DNA from: Mycogone perniciosa
Taxonomy: Eukaryota > Ascomycota > Sordariomycetes > Hypocreales > Hypocreaceae
Assembly (NCBI GenBank): GCA_025331125.1
Contig: JAOALB010000111.1
Coordinates: 62,001 to 126,000 of the forward strand
Reading direction: 5' to 3'
DNA: 64,000 nt
Below are positions 1-11,541 of the stretch, in pieces. The translations under genes and the position numbers were made by a program. The notes below the pieces were generated by a model. The model searched no databases. It was not told where the DNA came from and saw nothing but the letters and a program-made list of their open reading frames with translations. Numbering within the stretch: the first letter of the stretch is position 1; each line of letters starts with the position of its first letter.

Positions 1-2187
1 GCATCGTTTATAGAAGTCGGGCTTTGGTATGAAGGTGAAGCGCAGATCCGCAAGTACGTGTTGAGAGCGAGTGAAAGCCAGGCACTTGATGATGAGGATA
101 GAGATGAAGAAACGAGATGGACCGGAGAAATGAGGCATAACGGCACCCCGTACGTCACAGCTAGAACAGAACGCATCTTGAACTGCCCCGTACTTCGTAC
201 TGCAGTCGGCAATTGCTGGGCAGAATACGGAGTAGTGGCGCATGCTCCCTAAAGCACTCCTGGACCTCCCCTAAGGCACTGCCTGTAGATATGGGTTGCA
301 GTGTCTGCCGTGCAGACCGCCTTCCCAAGAGGGCCGTGATGAGCCAACAGCAACATCATCAGATATGGGTCAGATATGGGCTCAACAAACCACACAGCCT
401 GCTCAAGGCCTGCTTCTCTCAGGCCTCAACGTTCTTGGTGCATGGCTGTCACGTTGTGGCGCCAATCGCGGAATTGCTGCTAATACCAAGTGCGAAGTCC
501 GGACTGTTCGCAACTCCATGATGTTCGACTCGGACTTGCACCAGACCCAGCTCGCGGGTAAAAAGGACAGACAAAGGCGATTGGATTGGCAAACAAACAC
601 TCACCTTGATCTTCCCGCCCGGAATGCGTACTAGAGAGGCCCGGCCCGTGTCGACGCACACATTACATACATACATGCTCCGTACATACACACGCAAACC
701 AAAGACTACTCGTACATGCAAACCGACCTACGGTTGCTGATCTCCCATGCATGCGATAGAACACAAACCAATTGGTATTGTTACGACCAGCCAGTAACTA
801 AGGAGACACACACACACACATACACACACACACAGACAGCAAGCCGCAACTCTCGAATCACGCCAAAACCCACACAAAGACCAAGGTCTCTCCCTCGGTT
901 GTCCTCCCCGGCCAGGCCCCCCCGTAGGTTCGGCATTGGCTTGGCTCGCCAACTCGCGTACATGGAGTTTGGGAGGGATCTGGATGCTTGCTTGCTCGGA
1001 TACAAAAAAAAACGTGGCAGAAGCAGCTGCAAAGACCGTCCTCCTCAGCCCCACTCGTGCTAATATGTAATTTTCAAAGAGGCCGACCAGACCAAACGAG
1101 GCCAGAGCCAGAGCCAGACCCCATAGACCCCATAGGCCACCACCGCATGGCACTTGCTGACTCAAGCGTTGCTGAGCTTTCCAGCTTTGTGGTTAGGCCT
1201 GTTAGGCCGTGTTAGAGATGCTAAGGCTCTAACCATCTGCTGCCGCGAGCGTCATAACACCAACGAGCCGAATCCCAGCAAGCTGGGCCGCCCGAGATCG
1301 GGCCACCTCCGCTTTGCCGGCATTGTGAAAAGCAAGGCGTTTCTCGCTACGACTAGCAGGGCTCTCCGAGTTATGTACATACAGGTATACTCGTACATGC
1401 TAATATGAAGAGCAGCATTGCTGTCCATTGCTGTGGCTCGCGGCGGAGATAGTAGGAGAGCCCGGCCATGAGCCTCGCAATTTCCAGACAGTACATACTG
1501 CTACCGCCATTACTGCTGCTACTGCTGCTACTATAACGGGCGTCACGCCCTGCAATCTGCACGACTGCGATACACACCCTGTGGAGCGGCACCTAGGAAC
1601 AAGGATTGCCTTGCATCGGGCAACATGGGCGTTGTTCATAAAGAGGGATCGTCAGTTGTGTTGACCCCGCATACCATACCACTCTCCGCCCACGCCAAGT
1701 TTACTGCATACGACTACTCCAAACGGCTCTGCGAGTGGGATGGTTGGTGCCTTGACAAGTGGCTTGGATGGTTGAATGTAACACGGGTTGAGTGAGCAAT
1801 TGTGACGTTTGAGGTACGAGGTAACTGTGGGAAGGGTCTGGCAGGGTGACTAGTGAACCACCCAGCCAACCTCGAGCCTGCTGCTGACTTCTTCATGATT
1901 CCCTCCTTCATTTCTTGCATGCCCGCATCCTCAGTCCTTCGTTTCTTATAAGTTGTCTGTTCCTCTCTTATCCCTCTCCTCTCTTCTCTCGTCCCATCCA
2001 AGCTCCTCATCTAGCACTAGCATCTGCATCGTCCTCATTCTTATTATATATAATCACAGCTCACATTCCCTGACCTCCACTGGAAGCAACAACTCTCCAG
2101 AGAGATTTTGCTTCGATCCTCTGATCCATCCCGAATTTGAATCGAAACACACAAAGACCATTGAGGAGCTTCCTTACGTGGGCCAAC
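1..2187. other. Gene-free left flank with promoter of the first Zn2Cys6 gene
   Basis: I see no gene here; the open frames are short, overlap on both strands and look like no protein family. A CA/TA microsatellite lies at 805-834 and CTG/CTA-rich triplet runs near 1500-1530. From about 1890 to 2100 the plus strand becomes pyrimidine-rich with CTCT and CTTC runs, as is common in leaders of filamentous-fungal genes. This stretch probably holds the transcription start and 5' UTR of the gene starting at 2188. Confidence 0.6.
805..834. repeat. CA-dinucleotide microsatellite
   Basis: An interrupted (CA)n tract with one TA interruption in the middle. It lies in non-coding DNA. Confidence 0.95.
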
Positions 2188-4334
2188 ATGACTTCATCCA
2201 CGCCAAGTTTGAATCAACCGCAGATGATATGGGTTAAACGCGCGACACCAAAGCCTCCCAAGAGACGTTCCAGAGCGGGTAAGTCGGCATAGGAGTTTGA
2301 GGAATTCCTCTGTTTTGCTGATCGTTGCATCTTCTACGGATAAGGGTGCAATTACTGGTAAGTCTTTATCCCTCCACCGCCGGCATATGAAGGCAAATTA
2401 TTCTGACACACACTCTAGCAAAGACAAGGTAGTGCTCATACCTACTTCATGAATTCACCATCACGTATCTTACAAAGTACAACAGAAGAAGAAGTGTGAT
2501 GAAGCCAGGCCTCGATGCACTCGCTGCCGAGAACATGGCCAGGACTGTGTGTACGAGCCGGTTAAGCCTCGACAGCGGCGCAAACACGAGACGGTCAACG
2601 GCACAAATCGCAATACACGTCAACCTCACCATCGCGGTGTGAATCAAGTATTCCAGTTCACTGAAGGATGGGAGATGGCCATGTGGCACATGTCAACCGG
2701 CGAATACGAGAGCGGACCATTCCCATCGCCAGCTGCGAGCATCTACACTGGTGATATCTCCGTCTTGCACGCCAATCTCATGACACACGATTACTCGTCG
2801 GATGCCACCGATAGCGCCTCTAGCCAAGGAGAGATTGAGGAAGTTCTCCGCCAAGATTCGATCGCCCTCAGTCCTTCGTGCGGGAGCCCCTATCTCGTCC
2901 CGGTCGCCACTGTGCCGCCTGTTTCCCTTAACTACGAGTACTGTACTCCGGCATTCGTCGAATTTTCCGAGCGTCATAACCGCCGAGCTTTGGTTGACCA
3001 CTTTGCCAACGTGCTCTCCCACCTCATTGTCTTGCGCGAGGACGAGGGCAACCCCTTCCAGCAGCTCGTGTTGCCACTCTCGCGCAAGAGCAAAGCTGTC
3101 GAGAATGCTATCTACGCCCTAACATGCGCTCATCTGGAGCTTCGTGGGGTTCAAAACGAGGAGAGCAGTGTCGTCTTTCACAACCTGGCCCTCCAGGGTG
3201 TCAATGGACTCATTGAAAAACGCAGCCACGCTAATAGGAATGAAATCTTGGCGGCGATCATTCTACTAATCTACTACGAAGTTGTGAGTTTTATTTTTAT
3301 TATTATTTTTAGTTTACCTTACGCAGTCTCCTCAAGCGCTGGTTACTAACACTAGAGCCCAGCTTGTCCAAAGGAGCCAGTTCAACATTGTCCATAGCCA
3401 CCTCAAAGGCGCCATGGCCATCATGAACCAAGGCGGGACCCTGACTGATCCTACAGGAGCCTTCTTGGAGAGGGTGAGTTGCCCCTTGAGGCTGATGATG
3501 CCTCCACTGTACGCTAACCAATCCCGGACATAGGCATTTCGCTTCTACGATGTCATTGCAGCCTTGTCTTTTGGCACTGCACCCATCTATAATGGTGGTT
3601 TCGCTCCCCTGCCCCCTATCAATTGCCGTGGCGCTACTGTGGCAGCTGGGAACGCCGATGCCCTGCTTGGTATGGCGACCTCCTTGTGGCCTATCATTCA
3701 CCACCTCTCGACCCTGGCCGGGCTAAAGAGAGATCTTAGTCATGCTGAAATGCAAGGCGACGAACTCAGGGCATGTGACTTGCGCAAGACGATTGGAGAT
3801 ATAGTGTCTGCGGTTGAGCCTGCTCTCCAGGGGTGGGAGTTGGACACCTCTTTCGATGAAGCCTTACTGAACGACACTGGGGCCCTATCCACGGAGAAGG
3901 CAATCGAAAGGAAACGACTGCAGAGCATCCATAATAGTGCTGAAGCCTACCGTCACTCGGGAATTGTCTACCTTTACCGCACTATTCACGCCTGGCCCCG
4001 GACACACTCCGATGTTCAGCGCCACACACACACCAGCCTCACCCATTGCGTTGGGACAGTCAAAAGTGGCGGGCCTATGGGGGCGTTGCTATGGCCCCTT
4101 TTCGTAGCGGCTTGTGAGGCGATCGATACGGTTGACAGGGATCTTGCCCAGCAGGCATTTACAGGGGTTTTCCAGAGACAGGGGATGACCAACATCCATC
4201 GGGCATGGCTCATTGTGCAAGAGGTTTGGAATCGGGTCGACAATGGCGAGGACGCAGCCGACGAAAGCTTATTCGCCAGCGATCTCTGGAGAAGGGTGAG
4301 CAACGACATGGATGTCACCGTGGTTTTTGGCTAG
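2188..4334 (+). CDS. Zn2Cys6 fungal transcription factor with micro-exons
   Basis: Predicted nuclear DNA-binding regulator of about 607 residues. Exons: 2188-2278, 2345-2357, 2419-2428, 2486-3283, 3363-3473 and 3534-4334; all joints are GT-AG and the total is 608 codons. Joining the first four exons gives a basic KPPKRRSRAG stretch and a complete binuclear zinc cluster, C32-x2-C35-x6-C42-x6-C49-x2-C52-x6-C59. The first two cysteines are coded by or across exons of only 13 and 10 nt. The rest is a long helical region of the fungal transcription-factor type (Fungal_trans_2-like by its look) ending in VTVVFG. The start at 2188 has a good context (CCAACATGAC) and is the first ATG in frame. Target genes cannot be read from sequence; the neighbours give no pathway hint. 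Confidence 0.93.
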
Positions 4335-4880
4335 GAGGCTTCTTCTGGATGCCATTTTGGAGGGGTTGGACCTGAAAAGGTGTGTCTGGAAAATGGGGTA
4401 TGGCGCTCGCGGAGGGCGGAGTGTTGATTGGGTGGCTGTCTGTATGATTCAGGCGTTAGGCGGGCATAATAACATCGCGATCAGGCGAGCAAAAGGCATC
4501 GGAGCGCGTCTGGGCAGCATCGCCATTTGGCGACTGACAGACATGGACAGTCTGGAGACATAATACGGCTACATACGGAATTCTAGGGGGCATCTTACGA
4601 GTATGCAGAGAAGGTGGATGTATGAATGGATGACACCACTCGTACATAATAGATACGTGATAGTAATACTAATACATACTTACACTCCATACTACTACTT
4701 GCTTGCTGCTACTGACTACATATGCATGGCGATCAGTAGTGATGCCAATAGGGACCCAGTTCTGGACCACCCTGAAACACTTGAGCACTCAAACCTTATA
4801 GAGAAAATACATGCCATTCTTGATGAGACACTACTCTTTAGGGTATCCGGCATGATGCCATGTCTGTAGCACACGCATCT

Positions 4881-4920
4881 ATGTATGTATGTATGTATGT
4901 ACTTCGTATGTAGGTATGTA
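4881..4920. repeat. ATGT tetranucleotide repeat
   Basis: Tandem ATGT units followed by a TACTTCGTA motif and more GTATGT units. Non-coding. Confidence 0.9.
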
Positions 4921-5347
4921 TGTACCAGGTAGGAAGTACGCATGTGCAATATCATGGCTGATGCAAGCCCGCCGGCTGCGCTCAACAGGGATATAACCAA
5001 GGTTATTGTTTAAACATACAGAAACATATGTGATTCGACGTGCAGCAACAGACATATCTCTGCATCTATGTACGTGACGAGTGGGGAGTACGAAGTAATA
5101 TGTGGACGTCTGTATGTACGAGCATGTACTTCGTATGGATGGCTGGATCAAGACGGAGGAGGTGGCTCACACTAGGAAGCTCAAGGACCCGGGCGGCCGG
5201 GCCGGGCATACAAGCGAGCTAGCTAGGGAAAAAAAAGCTGTGTGGGTGCCAATCATTGATAGATCCATGGGAAAACTAGGTGGTAAAATGGGTGTACGGA
5301 GTATGGGAAAAGATGAAGTCTATGTGAGTGGGTGGATGGGTGGGTGG

Positions 5348-5351
<4 letters not shown>

Positions 5352-5380
<29 letters not shown>
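5352..5380. repeat. GT-dinucleotide microsatellite
   Basis: An uninterrupted (GT)n run of about 14 units following GGGTGG repeats in intergenic DNA. Confidence 0.95.
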
Positions 5381-5382
<2 letters not shown>

Positions 5383-7920
5383 CGAGACATGTTTGGTGTA
5401 GTGGAGGATTATACGGAGTAGCTTCAAGTACGAAGCTAGTCTGTGTTAATTATGCATAACCACCAGTCCAGCTGGGAGTGGCGTCAGCTTGGCCCGCATA
5501 AGGGTTCAGTCATGAACCTTTTATCTTTCCCTCTCTGTTGGTTAGCATGGAGAAGCTGAGGGGCGTGTATGCAATCAAACCGGAACATCATGCCAGGAGA
5601 AAAGAGAAATGGGCAGATGCAAAGAGAGGTGGGGATTGCATGTGGCTTGTTCGGGCGATGGTGTGTGTATGCTGTGATGTATGCAGCTCGATTGGGAAAT
5701 GAGATGATTTATATCAGTGTGCATCTGGCTGGATTGGGAGGGAGGTGAAGAAGAAAGGGAAAGGATTCTATGCGAGTGTGAGTGTGTGAGTGTAAGTGTG
5801 AGTCTGTGTGTGTGTGGTCATGTTTACGAGGGTTGTCGTATGCTAGCTAGTATGTATTAATATGTAAGTAGCTGGATTGGGATATGCATTGGGGGCGAAA
5901 TCATGGCTGAGCAGTGATTTTGATATTGGATCGGCCTGATCAGATGCCCGCAGACACTCGGTTGCACAAGCAGCACAGCATATGGGAGCACAGGATCGTG
6001 GAATTTGGGGTGGCGTGGCGGGATATGATCAATGCTGAATATGATAGGTTTGGCGGCAGGATGGGGCACCTTACCCGGGCCACCGAGCTTGTCTCTCTTT
6101 TCTCCATAACTCTAACAAGCTTCTCGGGTTCTTGTTGCCCCCCCTGCTGGTTAGCCTGTGCCTGTGGCACAGCTGAACCGGAAGGCTCCTGGTAAGCTTT
6201 GTTTTTAAAGCTGGTGGTGGTATAGGACTCGCGGGTGTCCAACGCAACCGCGAATACTGTGTACAAAGCAGTACAAGACATGGTTCTTGTTGGAGAGGAC
6301 CCCTTGCACCACGTGGAGTTCGCTATGCTTTCTTTTGGGCTTGTCATAATAAGCGTGGCATGAACGAGGCGCACCATGAGGAGGGGATGAGACGAGACGG
6401 GAGGATTTAGAGAAGTTGGCGATTGCGTGATGGTGGCTAGGCGTATCAGGTTCTGATTGGAGCGGAGAGGTTTTACTGCGGAGAGGAATAAGAAAGCAGG
6501 GAGTGGCGACATGATGATGTGCAGAATCAAGTTGTCGTATATGATTCGATACGCATACACAAATTGCCGTGTATTGATGTCTCAGAGTGAATCTGTACTC
6601 GTAAATGGCGACTGAGGACCGACGATCCATCCCGGTTTCGTGTGCCTGCGCCTATCCCACCTTGTTGTACCCCCTGTTCAGACGATCTTATGCTCTACAT
6701 ACATATTACTAGTAATATGTGCTCTCTTCTCTCCATAGTTGGTGTCAAAACAGAGCCGCATGCCAAGTCCCGTGTTTGTACTACTGCCTCTGTACGAGGG
6801 AAAACGGCAATTGTGTAAATGCCTCGCAAATGAACCAATATACTAAAAAAAAAAGCGAGAGTCAGATACCACCTAGAAACAAAGACGCCACACCAACGCC
6901 AACGATATAACAGAGAATACTGCCTTCTTCTTGTCGAATAATTCCCAAAAAGGCCCTAACTAGGGAGAAACATGTACAACCTCAGGTGACAGGGGTTATC
7001 CGATCGCCGTCCTGCAGTCATGCAGTTCCGCATCGTCCACATCGTCCACAGCCAACAAGGCTGCGCGCGGTTCGGCCCTGAAAGGAGCGCTTAGATCGAC
7101 AGACCTAGTCATTCAGAAAAGAGCTCGTAAACTGCCTATCCCAGAGACACCCGCATGATAAGATCACTGCCTAGGCCCGATGCCTCATCACACTTATGCG
7201 GGGTTGATCCAGCCAGTTTCTTTCGGATGAAGGGCCGGCGTCTGCGGGGGCCGCGATGTGATGTCCCATAGGCGATAGTGATCTGCGGCCTTGTCAGGCC
7301 ACCTGCATAGCATTTATGCTGGCTGAGGCGGAGATTAGGTCTGTGTCTGACTTCTGCAGGAAAGGGCCGGATGAGTTCACTGCAAGACTCCCTATCCGAG
7401 CAGAGTAGAGCAGGGCGGAGATGAGGTTAAGGCCGGCCAAGACCGGCGATAGTCACCATATCTATGATCTATGATTCCATTTTCGTCCGCTTGCAGATCG
7501 AGAGAGTGATGTGATTCTTGGTCTGCATCGGCTAGAGGGAGTCCCGTGTAGACATCTCTCCCTGGGATGATGGACCAGCCCACTCGTCCTCGAGCACCCG
7601 ACAGCTCAGCGCCGAGGTCGGATCCAAGCGAATGTAACTCCAATCTATCTAGGAGGACTAGGCAAACGTCTATTAGCTAAAGCGTAGTGTAATAGGGGGA
7701 GAATGTGGTCTAAAATACCACATTGGTGATGTAGTGACTTCGCACGGAACTCCTCTTGGCTCAGGCTGCGAAGAAATGAGATTAGTGAATGATGAATACC
7801 AAAATTGAGCGTTGGTGAAACTGATAGGATGGTCAAGATAGTCTGTAATTTGCGTCAAACTTTTGATCCAGCCTGTTCTATTGCTCTATTTGATGATAGC
7901 CTGTTTTCTTTTCTACTGCT

Positions 7921-10007
7921 CTATGCGACGATCTCCTCTACGCAGAAAATGCCGTATTTCTAAACGAAATACAAATTAGTATGTTGAATCCGTGCGTAGG
8001 TAGCTTTACTTACCTCCTTGAGCTCCTTAATCAGGGGGTCGTTAATCTTGGTGGTAATCGGAGCGAGAACACCTCTCTCAGCGAGGGTTCCGTCCAAAAC
8101 TTGCTTGACAGCAACTGCGCATGGAACGCCAACTAAGTCCAATTAGCCAATGTGTGACCGGCTATTCATTCGAGCGTGAATACTTACCAAGCTTGGCCAT
8201 TGCAGAGTAACCACCTGGTTCTGCGCTACCGTACTCGCAAAGAGTTGAAAGTCTGGTCTGCTTGGTACCATCCTTCAACTCAACCTCGAACTTGTGCTGC
8301 AGACTTCGCAGTGTTAGCATTGCCTTTCCATGTGACCTGGCACTTCAATCATGTCAGTGCTAGAGATTGCCCCCTTACATCACGAGATCTCGTTCGCCCT
8401 CGCCAAATTGCATCTTCTTTTCGAGAGTGGCGCAAATGGTATCCAGTGGGTTTCCTCTTGGGATGATCTTCAGCCCCGTGATGTTAGTGAAATCTACATA
8501 TAAAGTGTCATGTCGATAAATGCTTACCTCCTCTGACGAGAAGATTCCAAGCCATCTTAGGCCGGCCAAGATATGCTTTCTTTGCTCGTCGTCCTTGAAA
8601 TTGGTCTTGGCAACGATAGCATCGATGAGGTCCTTTTCATCTGACGATGGAGCAGCAAGGATCTTCTGCGTGACCTCCTTCCAAGCAATTGGTTCTTTGC
8701 AGTAGCTTTGTTCTTCGTCCTTGAGGAAGCCAATATCGACAAGAACCTTGACAAATTCAGGAAAGCCCCCGTATCTTAGAGTACCTCTGAATATATGTCA
8801 GTAACCTGTATAGCCACCAAGCATCTAATCTGACAAGTGTACCTGATGATAGTCTGCGCCTCAGGGATGTTGTAACGCTCCTTGTATGGAGTGGAATCTC
8901 TGTTCGGATATGCAACAAGAGCAAATCCTTCAACCATCGGGTGTCAGTATTACATATAAAAGTAAGGTTCATGTGTTGAAGCATGATCTCCAGGCACATT
9001 GTGGGCATGGGCTTGTTTACCTGGGTAGATGTGGTATGGCTTAGCGGTAGCCATCAGATCTTTTGACCGTAGTATGTTAGCATTTGTGTTTCCAGAAAGT
9101 GTCGGGCCATTGCTCCCGCTTATAACTGTTCCAAGATGTGAATTGTCGGGATGAGAGTTTCATACCTGGGCCTGCCACGTTGACGACCTTGCCATCTCGA
9201 TAAAAGCTAGCAGCATTTCTCAATGCAAGTAAAACACCGCGGGGCGACCACGAGAATTTGTATCCCAAAGGATTTCCAGAGTTCTCTGGTGCTGGCAATC
9301 CTCCACAATATGACAGGAACGACGTGATCTTTCCTCCTTCCTTGTGGACTTCTTCGATGGTCTTGACAGCGTCTAAAAGGATCAATATTGTATGCTCAGT
9401 TCATATGCCGCGTGGAATTCTTACATAGATGATCAATGCCTGGATCTGTAGGAGAGTTAATTAGGAAAGGACATGGAAAACAAGCTTCGAGAAAGCAACT
9501 TACCCAAGCCGATCTCATTCATGACAGTGATGCCAGCATCCTTGCACTGCTGGTCGAGCTCCAGCATAGCCGGCGAAACGTAGCTTGTGGTGACGACATG
9601 CTTCTTCTGTCGGATGGCAGACTTGATGACGGCGGCGTGGAAGGTGTAGGGGATCAAGCTGATGACGAGATCGTGCTTCGCGAGCTCGGCGTCCAAGGCC
9701 TCATCGTTGGTAACATCGAGAGAGATGGGGGTGGCATTCTTGACACCGGCAGACAGAGACTGGGCGGATTCGAGAGTCCTGCAAGCTGTAGGAGCGTTAG
9801 CGGGCTAGCCAATCGCGAAGCATCGTTTTGGACAAGGGGAGATCATACCGACAGTCACGGACACGCCCGATTCAGAGAGGATATCGAGGGTCGGTCTCGT
9901 GACGAAACCAGCGCCGAGCATCAACACGCTAACAGAGTATACAGCGTGAGTATGAGTGTGTCTTCGATGCAGACAGGGCAATTGATGTCTTACTTGTGGG
10001 ACGCCAT
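7921..10007 (-). CDS. LYS9: Saccharopine dehydrogenase (NADP+, L-glutamate-forming), saccharopine reductase
   Basis: Enzyme of the alpha-aminoadipate pathway of fungal lysine synthesis: it condenses aminoadipate semialdehyde with glutamate to saccharopine using NADPH. Twelve exons join to 1350 nt, giving 449 residues, the usual family length. Exons on the minus strand: 10007-9994, 9928-9849, 9785-9504, 9445-9425, 9372-9166, 9059-9021, 8927-8843, 8786-8528, 8467-8379, 8303-8188, 8132-8014, 7959-7921. The N terminus is a Rossmann fold with VLMLGAGFVTRP (glycines 10 and 12). Family motifs follow, such as HDLVISLIPYTFHAAV, VVTTSYVSPAM, DPGIDHLYA, SYCGGLPAPE and LRYGGFPEF. One exon is only 21 nt (9425-9445). 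The start ATG lies 14 nt before the first intron and is the only plausible one. The very high intron number stands out among its neighbours. Confidence 0.97.
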
Positions 10008-11541
10008 TGTGTAAATCTTCCAAGATGCACACAATCCTCAAATTGACCGTTGTAGATGCAGCTTTACTTGGAGGTGTTTGCTGGACGCGCGGTTTGTTGA
10101 AGCCGTCACGAAATTCGAGGTGGGGGTTGCGTCCGATAACGGCAGGGTAGTAGTCATAACCCCAACCCCAGCCCTGACTAACCCAAGGCAGGTAGATACT
10201 ATAGGTAGTTGTACATACAAATCTACGAAGTAACTATCTACTACCTTATATATTATCTACCATCTATTCCGAACCTGCACGGCTACTCCTGCGAATTCCA
10301 ATCTGGCCTGGCAATCCTCTTGAAGCCAGAAGTATCTGCAGTGCAGGAAGCAGGGTACGCAAGAGTCAATTGAGGCGTGTCTCAAGATACGTCTCTGGCA
10401 ATGTGTTTCCTGTCCAAGTGGCTATTGTCGATGGTTTCGGAAACCGGATTATTCCTTAAACAAACTAAACAGAAACTAGTTAATTGTCACCTACCTAGTT
10501 TCTGCTGTGAAATTACATTAAATGTAAAAAAGTCAAGTATAACCTCCTTTAACCCAAGATATCGAGGCATCATGGCGGAACCAAAGGTATAAGAACGGCA
10601 TGACAATTATGCAGTGATCCAAGGCCTTCAACTCAACTGATATCCTGGAGCTTTTTTTGAAGAGAGTCTTAGTATCCGCGACTCGTAATCCTAGGCATTC
10701 TGCATTCCGCCCACTCGCACTCCCCATTCGGGTCTCAATGAGGGCCAGGCGACAACCCTTCCTGCAGGCATCTAACAACCGTGCCCAGCCAAGGGCGTGA
10801 CGAAGACCTCTTTCGCGATATCTCGGGATTGTATAGTCGTTGTGTGTGTGAGTGTGAGTGTGTTTGTGTGTGTGTTTGTGTGTGTGTTTGGGAGTGTCAT
10901 ATAATCCACTTTACGCGATAGAGTGTATACTTGTACCTTTACGGAAGTACAAGTATATACAGCCCAGCAAAAGAAAGTTAAGGAAGAAACGGAATGTTCC
11001 GAGGGACGGGGTCGGCCCGAGCGATGGGTTTATGTATAGTAAACCAGGTATACTCGTACATGCGGAGTTGTATAATAATCATGGGATGTCCCAATATTCA
11101 GCTTAAAACAAACGATACAGTTGGAGTAACCCTCACTTTCCGACTAAAATTATGAACCAAACATACTCCATAGATGATTAATTCCATAGAAAACGGGCCT
11201 ACGAGTAGTGGTATACTTTGTAGCGTTGGTGGCTCAGTGTCCATTTTGGTAAGAAAAATACGGGGTTTACCCTATTATTCCGGGACTTTTGGTGCCTCGT
11301 AGAATAAAGACATCTAGGTCTCTGATTCATACTTGAGAGCAGAACTCTAAAATTAGTAATCGAAGGATTTAGACACCTATTCGGAGTCAGCTACCTATTT
11401 ATATAGCTTAATAAGCTTACGGAGTGCGGAGTATTGCCTAAACTAATATAGTCCCCGTACTATCCCTTTCTACCGAGTCCACCGAGTTTACGGAATATTA
11501 GATAACGATCTAAAGGTTTCGGGGATAAGAATAGTATATAT
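10008..11541. promoter_or_regulatory. Divergent spacer between LYS9 and the ATP-grasp gene
   Basis: Both flanking genes point away from this 1.5-kb spacer, so it should hold both promoters. A GTGTGTTT/GTGTGAGT microsatellite occupies 10840-10888. The part from about 11120 to 11540 is AT-rich. I could not identify a binding site with confidence, and no gene is visible. Confidence 0.5.
10840..10888. repeat. Imperfect GT-rich microsatellite
   Basis: GT runs interrupted by GA and TT, in the spacer upstream of the ATP-grasp gene. Confidence 0.9.

Larger units (their letters stand above)
4335..7920. other. 3.6-kb intergenic region without recognisable genes
   Basis: No frame resembles a known family and no multi-exon gene can be assembled. 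The region contains ATGT repeats (4881-4920), a GT tract (5352-5380), TGAGTG-type repeats near 5770-5815 and several TACTTCGTA/TACTCCGTA motifs. It separates two convergent genes, so it should hold two 3' UTRs and terminators. The function of the remaining 3 kb is unknown. Confidence 0.6.

Noticed and set aside
6205..6630. 141-codon minus-strand open frame
   Set aside because: His/Ser-rich without any family likeness or splice context; overlapped by another frame.
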